64,000 nucleotides of DNA from the NCBI GenBank assembly GCA_016648135.1, contig JADDOH010000312.1, forward strand, positions 124,001-188,000, in the 5' to 3' direction. The position numbers were made by a program, and so were the translations under genes. The notes beneath the pieces are model-generated. The model made no database searches. It saw nothing but the letters and a program-made list of their open reading frames with translations, and was not told the DNA's origin. This DNA is from Agrypnia vestita. Taxonomy: Eukaryota; Arthropoda; Insecta; Trichoptera; Phryganeidae. This document shows, in pieces, positions 58,429 to 64,000 of the stretch (within the stretch, counting starts at the first letter, position 1; each line of letters starts with the position of its first letter).

Positions 58429-59095
58429 CTGAAAGATGGAACAAAATTACATATATACTGGTTCATACACACAGAACTTAACAGAAATTTCCGTAATAAA
58501 TAACAACTATTTGTAGAAAAATGCGTCACATGTTATGTCTACTATTTTTTGTAATAAATCCATTATGGATATACAGGTGACAAAAATAACTGCATGTACA
58601 TATTTATAAAATTTTAAATAATAAAATATAATAAAATAAACCTTACACTGTTAACGATGTTCTTCAAGGTAAAACACGGAGGAGAGGAAAGAGAAGGATG
58701 ACAGGGGGTGAGTTTCGAAGGGGAATATTGATTCACAGTGCCTGCCAATTTCTATATCAAGGTAAAATAATATTTATTAGAATAAATGATAATTAAGGCT
58801 CTAAATAAAATTAAGTTAAAACTATAATAATGTTATAATAAATGTAATAATAATATAATAAACTTATTGAGAATGATTTTATTACTAGCTAATGTAAATT
58901 TTATTACTACTAATGGGAACTTAGTTTTTTTGAAGTAACACAGACCATAAAATTATATACATATACATAAATTTCTTGGTACACGGTACAACTCGGTACA
59001 ATTTCTGGTTCCAATATCTTGTTTAAAAAATTGCTACCAGTTTGTAAATTTTGAAACAATTATGAAAACCAACCAACAAGCCAATTATGAAAGGC

Positions 59096-59275
59096 AACCC
59101 TTGTAGCCCAGTGGGCATGACACTGGCTCTCACACAGAGGGTTCCGGGTTCAATTCCCGGTGAGGTAACAATTAATCTGTGATTTATTCAAGCCTGGGTG
59201 TTTTTTGATATGCTTCTGTAATTGGGCCTCTTGGCCTGTTGAAGCGTTAAAAAAATGCAATAAAGCTCAAACTAA
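59096..59275 (+). repeat. tRNA-derived SINE in a KIF21 intron
   Basis: The tRNA-like head CCCTTGTAGCCCAGTGGGCA has an A box. The B box is GGGTTCAATTCCC within a good T stem (CCGGG/CCCGG). It is followed by an unrelated body (TTGGGCCTCTTGGCCTGTTG) and a tail with GCAATAAAGCTC. The anticodon arm is poor, so it is not a functional tRNA. Confidence 0.7.
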
Positions 59276-59508
59276 AAATCTACTCTTAAAAAGTATAATG
59301 TCCCAGTAAATAAATCAGGCTTTATGACAAAAATACATTTTTAGTTAAAGAGACTTGGAAAGAAATTTAAAAAACAATAAGTACTCTAACTGCGTTATAA
59401 TGCAATAAGTATATGCGAGGAAGGACATACTTCAGTTGTGTAGGATGTAATGAAATTTTTAATACAAGTCCTGGCAAAGTTGTGTGTACATGAAACATAT
59501 TTTCTTAC

Positions 59509-59682
59509 AAAAGGGGCATCTTGAGAACTGAGATGCCATCTTTTAATGCTGGTATCCCTGGACCCTGAGAAGAGTGTATCATCAGAGAGAGCGAGACACT
59601 GAACCCCATCATAGTGCGGAGGTTCCAAATGCAGACGGGGTACTCCACCAGTGCTGGCAGCTCCACCGCGTACCTCAAACAC
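59509..59682 (-). CDS. KIF21A: KIF21-like, WD40 exon (blades 4-5)
   Basis: 174 bp, acceptor TTCCTAG|GTGTTTGA, donor CCCTTTT|GTAAGAA, exactly 58 codons. VFEVRGGAASTGGVPRLHLE is followed by PPHYDGVQCLALSDDTLFSG and SRDTSIKRWHLSSQDAPF. It matches the KIF21 segment 'NFEPPHYDGI...LFSGSRDNGIKKW'. The loop after VFEV is glycine/alanine-rich and of insect-specific composition. Confidence 0.9.
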
Positions 59683-59807
59683 CTAGGAATAGATTATTTA
59701 TTTATGCTTAATACAATTTAAAGATTCTAAATCTGTTTTTCAAACAAAAATTTTCACAGGAATTGCACAAGCAGCGAACGTAAAAACCACAATATAGAAT
59801 TGTACTG

Positions 59808-60273
59808 CAGTAAAACCCCGTTAATTTGAACCCCGATAATTCGGAATTCACCATAATTAAAAAAATTTCAAGCCCACAAATCCCAAAATGTTAATTTCGT
59901 CGCCATAAATCAATATATTTTTGCTAAAATAATTAGATTTTTTTTAAATTTTGACCAAAATGAAAAAATATTAAACTTTTTCAAAAGTGGGAACAAATAT
60001 GTCAATATCAGGTATTTTAGTAAAAGAAATGTCGCGATCTTTGTATAAGCATAATAAATATTGCGTTTTTGAAATGATTTTTTGAAATATACAAAAACAC
60101 AGACATTTTTCACAATATTAATTGGCTTTTTTCATGAGTTTTAAGATCTCTGGCGAATTATACAATTGCATTGCGACATTTTTTTCTACCTTGAATTTCT
60201 AATTAATGGGGTTCCGTTTAGTTCGAAATTTTTTTTTGGGTCCCTTGAATTTCGAATTAACGAGGTTCTACTG
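59808..60273. mobile_element. second pogo/Tigger-like MITE, opposite orientation
   Basis: Ends CAGTAAAACCCCGTTAATTTG (left) and CGAATTAACGAGGTTCTACTG followed by TA (right). The body is the reverse complement of the copy at 57412-57844 (shared words such as GTCCCTTGAATTTC-like ends, AATATTGCGTTTT, GACATTTTT). Located between the blade-4 and blade-5 exons of KIF21. Confidence 0.7.
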
Positions 60274-60420
60274 TAGTAAACAAACAGAATATTTGGTATT
60301 TGTTGAAGTCAACAACTGCAGAATACAATTTATAAAACAAATTACATGCATATGTCATCACTTTATTATTTATTGTTATTCAATTTATCTTTCAATCAAT
60401 TAGTACAAGCAATAGCACAC

Positions 60421-60541
60421 CTTGATGTAATGATCTTTGGATCCGGTCACCACAATATCATCCACGTCGGTTAGTGGCCCCACAGCCAAACACATCACTG
60501 CAGCCTGGTGTCCAGTTGATAGTTTGTTTGTGCATTCAAAC
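60421..60541 (-). CDS. KIF21A: KIF21-like, WD40 exon (blade 4)
   Basis: 121 bp, acceptor TTTTACAG|GTTTGAAT, donor ATCAAG|GTGTGC. It encodes FECTNKLSTGHQAAVMCLAV, then GPLTDVDDIVVTGSKDHYIK. The T-G-H-x-x-x-V-M-C-L and V-T-G-S-K-D-H-Y-I-K motifs are diagnostic of KIF21 blade 4. Leaves in phase 0. Confidence 0.9.
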
Positions 60542-60604
60542 CTGTAAAATAAACATTTTATTTATTTAATATAAATTATAGAAGTTTCACAGAGATGAAG
60601 CTAT

Positions 60605-60712
60605 TTTATATGAGAAACGTGTATGGAAGTCTTTTTTATACGATGTGAACACTCTACACAATGCAACGTTCACCAACTCCATCATAAGAACATCCACACA
60701 TTATCAAATTTT
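60605..60712. repeat. arm of the foldback MITE family in a KIF21 intron
   Basis: GAGAAACGTGTATGGAAGTC, CTACACAATGCAACGTTCAC and AACATCCACACATTATCAA, the reverse complement of the copy at 39115-39252. Confidence 0.6.
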
Positions 60713-60922
60713 ATAAATTAAATTGCTGGTATCCCTGAGAAGTGTGTCATTTATTATTATTTATCTCAAGTTTTTAAGATACCCTAAGTCTTCTTTTAAT
60801 TGAGTTTATAAATCATCCATTCTGAATAACATTTTGTTTGGATAGTTGTGAATCCAAAGATATTAATGAGTAAATACAAAATTAATAAACATTTATCACT
60901 GCGTAATTTGTAAAATACTAAC

Positions 60923-61087
60923 ATGCGCAGATCCCAAATTCGGACTTTATCATTGGAAGTGGTGTAGAGTGTGCTACCCTGCTTGTTCAACATGATATCG
61001 TAAATCTGGGACTCTCCAGCCGGAAGGTGGACTGACCGAGATACAGCCGCCAGGGGTACAATACTGCTCTGTGTAATTCCTGATGAG
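60923..61087 (-). CDS. KIF21A: KIF21-like, WD40 exon (blade 3)
   Basis: 165 bp, acceptor TTTTCCAG|CTCATCAG, donor CGCAT|GTTAGT. 54 whole codons: SSGITQSSIVPLAAVSRSVH, LPAGESQIYDIMLNKQGSTL, YTTSNDKVRIWDLR. It corresponds to the KIF21 'TSSGQ ... GENQINQIAL ... GNAVRIW' region. The donor GTTAGT is a weaker but acceptable site, and the junction gives Met before FECTNKL. Confidence 0.88.
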
Positions 61088-61222
61088 CTGGAAAAGAAGA
61101 TGATTGTATTAGTTTGAGAAAAATCATAATGTTACGATAGCTAAGAAAAGTGCATACTAATTTTAACAAATGAAAAGTAAACGCAAAAGATGAATGCTAA
61201 CGAGATAGATATTTAAGCTCAC

Positions 61223-61406
61223 CATAATGTTCTGATGGCTCTAACTGGTGACGAACGCAGATCCCATACCCTGACATATGCTCCAGAAACGCTGAACACG
61301 AGCCGGGTGATGGGATCATAGCGTACTGCCACAACATTATTGGGGTGCCCCACCAGCGTGTGCTGAACACTGCCTGTCGTGAGATCCCACACCTTCACGG
61401 TGCGAT
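61223..61406 (-). CDS. KIF21A: KIF21-like, WD40 exon (blades 1-2)
   Basis: 184 bp, acceptor GTTTATAG|ATCGCACC, donor ACATTATG|GTGAGCT. It encodes (D)RTVKVWDLTTGSVQHTLVG, then HPNNVVAVRYDPITRLVFSV and SGAYVRVWDLRSSPVRAIRT. The first WD dipeptide closes blade 1 and the second closes blade 2. The G-H-P-N-N-V-V segment is nearly invariant in KIF21 proteins. Confidence 0.92.
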
Positions 61407-61627
61407 CTATAAACAAATTAATTTGTTGATTAATCTCGAGGATCAGATCCCTGTGTGCTTGACAACTGCGAGTATATTAATACATAATATAATAGGACAC
61501 ATTAAAAATAGTAAGAAAATTAAATTAAAAATAAATTAATAATATTGATAACCTAGAACAAAAATAACATACACAAGTATATAAGAATTGATGCTAAGAC
61601 AACGTAAATGTTGGTGACGAGACTTAC

Positions 61628-61739
61628 CGGCAGCAGCACTGAAGAGAAGATCTTCCGTGGCGTGAAGTGAAAGAACGGCACTATTGTGGCCTTCTGCAAT
61701 GTGTGTACAGTGTAAGAGGGCTCGGTCTACCGACTGACT
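61628..61739 (-). CDS. KIF21A: KIF21-like, WD40 exon (blade 1, first half)
   Basis: Acceptor TTCCTCAG|AGTCAGTC, donor GCTGCCG|GTAAGTC; phase 0 in, one base out. 37 residues: SQSVDRALLHCTHIAEGHNS, then AVLSLHATEDLLFSAAA. The C-(I/T)-H-I-A-E-G-H motif is the sequence that opens the KIF21 propeller. The usual glycine of 'FTGSKD' is replaced by alanine (FSAAAD). The acceptor could alternatively lie two bases downstream. Confidence 0.88.
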
Positions 61740-64000
61740 CTGAGGAAAAATCAAATTATTTAGGTCAGGGTTACACTTCAATATGAAGTAAATATTATTT
61801 AACACAATAAAAACACACCTAATTACACATCAGATACCATAATTGATTTTAGCACACACATTGTGAGCACTATAAAATGATTATAACATCTAAAAAAATC
61901 ATGATGAAAATTTTGCCACCGAAAATAATTTCATAATAATGACCAAAAAAGGGTTCTAAATACATATCGATATAGCTTTTCACTAGCAAAATTAATAACA
62001 CTTTTCAGCTTATTATCACAATGCAATAAAATCCCAATCAATATATCTTGATTAATAACGATCCCTCTGGGGACTAAATCCAATAATTGTGTCCTCGAAA
62101 TAATTGGAACATACTCAAAAATATTGTTGGTAATTAGTGATTATTAAATATAACTAATTTCATTTAAAAAAGTCATATGGGGAAAATAAGAACAAATATA
62201 CCTTTGAGTGCTGAAAATCTGATTTAATGAGTTTAACATCTGTTGGACTGTTGTCGACATTTAGATTCAACACAAATTCTATTTTTTCGTTTTGCAAAAT
62301 TTTATATTTCATTGATCAAATTCTTGAAAAAATAATATTTAAATTTGTATTTCATTTGTGTGTTTATAGAGATTTTTATGAATTTTTCAAGATGGCAATA
62401 AAATCTACAACTAAACTAAGTAAAAAAAAACAAAAAAGATATCATAATCACCTTATTAACGAACTCCTTGATGACCCCACCAACGCAATGATCCGGTTGT
62501 ATAGTGTTCCCAGCGAGACGACTGAAGACATTGTCGTCTCTGTTTCCCACTCTGCGATTGGCCGGTGGGGAGCCAGGGGGCGTGGCCGAGTCCAGACCCG
62601 CTTCCCTGGTTGGTTAGTGGGCGAGCAAGCATTAGTGGAAAAGCACGGGCAGGTTAAGCGGGCGACGAACACAATTTATAGATAAAGAACATTCAAGAAC
62701 CAAGTGAGAAACAAAACGGATGTCCAATGAACATGTATTCATAATTAAATTTTGTAATGATACCATCCTAAATTCAAAATGTTTTTTTATACATATGGCG
62801 TCACAATTAATAGTAAAAGCCAAAAAAAGGAAATCTATATAAATTAGCATAAGATAAATTATATCTGAAGTTAAAGGTCCTTTGTGGTAAGCGGCGACAG
62901 CATTTAAGATTTATTTAAAAAAATCATTATCTTATAATCAGTACGCACAAGGATAAGATACAAGACATAAGAAAAACTCTCATAACAAAACACCATAATA
63001 CAAAATTAGGGTATACCTAAGCGTATTTAATAATTTGGCTTTCATCATCCAAAATATATACATAATTCGCCAGATGATATGACGACATTACTATGCTGCT
63101 AGTAATTGAAATAATCACGAGTACCTAAGGAAAAATAACATTTACGTGTGATCTTTTTTTAAGTGGACAATGTAAAATTAAAAAAAAGTAAAAGTAGGGG
63201 AATACTGTTTTTGTCTTCATGAGCCATTGTCTCAAAAACTAGAACTCAAAATAAAAATTACCGCTTACCTAATTTTTTCAAATAAATTTTTTATTGATTT
63301 TAATTTTGTGACACCATATATAATAAATTTTATGGAAAATCATCTCTCGTCTATTGATTAATGAAAAATAGTGATGTTAAAATATTATAATAAAATATAT
63401 TTTTTAAATACCTTGGGTCTCAAATGCTACTGCAAAAATGTAACCGGCTCCACAAATTTGTGAAAATACTTTTTAGAATGAAATAATTATTGCCAAATCT
63501 TCTAAAGAAATAGAGTCCAGATACATTTTTATATTAAATTAAATAAATCCACAGGAAATAAGAAAGTGTCAAAACTGCTAAAAGAAATTACATACAAATT
63601 AAAAATATATACCTATAATGTCTTGAATATTAAAAAATATGCCAAAAAAATTGAAAAAACTAATAAAACTATAAGCGAGCTCTCGATTATCTAGGGAAAA
63701 TTTCATTTCACTTGAAGAGGAAGATGGTGGACGGCTTCGAAAAATTAATATTATTAAAATAGAATTTGTATATTTTTCAGGTTGGCTAACGTTTGATTAG
63801 TGAAAAAAAATAAGAACCATCTCAGATAATCGCAAGCTAACTTTATTAGTTACGCAACTGAATTTATAAGTTAAATTTCAACATAATTAAAATAAAATAA
63901 AGAATTACTACATAAGCATTTTGGTTAAATTACAAAGGATATAATTTTTAATGAAAATAATAAAATATATTATCTATAACTTCAAAGTAAAAATAAGAAT
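61740..64000. other. KIF21 intron, right edge
   Basis: AT-rich intronic DNA leading out of the window, apart from the GC-rich island at 62394-62685. No motor, coiled-coil or linker exon was recognised. Confidence 0.4.
62394..62685 (+). other. GC-rich island with open frame, unidentified
   Basis: The stretch 62465-62670 is far richer in GC than its surroundings and lies antisense in the KIF21 intron upstream of the first WD40 exon seen here. The plus frame reads MAIKSTTKLSKKKQKRYHNH, then LINELLDDPTNAMIRLYSVP and IGRWGARGRGRVQTRFPGWL. It contains the hairpin GAGACGAC...GTCGTCTC. It could be a transposon piece, an internal promoter or a small gene; I recognise none. Confidence 0.25.

Larger units (their letters stand above)
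52678..61739 (-). other. KIF21A: KIF21-type kinesin gene, 3' part (WD40 propeller; 5' part outside window)
   Basis: Six constitutive exons plus one of two last exons encode 333 or 340 residues forming seven WD40 blades. They align in order with the C-terminal propeller of KIF21A/KIF21B (Drosophila Klp31E). Landmarks: CTHIAEGHNSAVLSLHATED, GHPNNVVAVRYD, SGAYVRVWDLRS, GSKDHYIK followed by VFEV, EPPHYDGVQCLALSDDTLFS, SGCRGGQLKLWD and NSTQIFTAS. KIF21 proteins are kinesin-4 motors that move to microtubule plus ends and restrain growth; the propeller helps bind and pause microtubule ends. The motor and coiled coil must lie beyond 64000. Introns carry pogo-like MITEs and a tRNA-derived SINE. Family identity is strong; KIF21A versus KIF21B naming is only by convention. 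Confidence 0.92.

Overview
This is an AT-rich, repeat-dense insect genomic window. Recurrent GTAGGTACCTAC-type motifs, cecropia-type mariners and a takeout/JHBP-family gene suggest a moth or butterfly (inference; no marker gene was compared). There is no bacterial-style gene organisation. Most ORFs in the window are noise or transposon remnants, and the real genes are recognisable only as short exons with matching splice phases.

Two host protein genes can be reconstructed, both on the minus strand. (1) A complete takeout/juvenile-hormone-binding-family gene runs from 42555 (ATG, signal peptide exon) to 18997 (stop). It has six coding exons (42489-42555, 33467-33636, 26588-26658, 25430-25569, 22545-22694, 18997-19157) with consistent splice phases and encodes about 252 residues. 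(2) The 3' end of a KIF21-type kinesin, covering the C-terminal seven-bladed WD40 propeller, lies at 52678-61739 and continues beyond the right edge. It has two alternative last exons (56658-56703 and 52678-52744), each able to close the last blade. One tRNA-Thr(AGT) gene lies at 45383-45456 (+).

The rest is introns and intergenic DNA filled with mobile elements. These are two broken mariners (14528-15584 and 45784-47077), a PIF/Harbinger-like element with a MADF-domain remnant just upstream of the takeout start codon (42741-43762), a 1.9-kb unclassified DNA transposon with a decayed ORF (27431-29346), a hAT-like MITE with target duplication (10815-11412), a piggyBac-like MITE flanked by TTAA (49060-49604), two pogo/Tigger-like MITEs in KIF21 introns, LINE fragments, tRNA-derived SINEs and several inverted-repeat families.

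The most unusual signal is at 40398-41557. A strong heat-shock promoter (six-pentamer HSE, TATA box, arthropod initiator, ATG-poor GC-richer leader) is not followed by any heat-shock protein. It is bounded by inverted repeats that belong to a dispersed repeat family, and that unit interrupts a TTCGTA-rich array. It looks like a transposable element carrying a heat-shock promoter, and it sits antisense inside takeout intron 1. Other notable items are a cluster of GC-rich palindromes at 24127-24434 and several long perfect hairpins.
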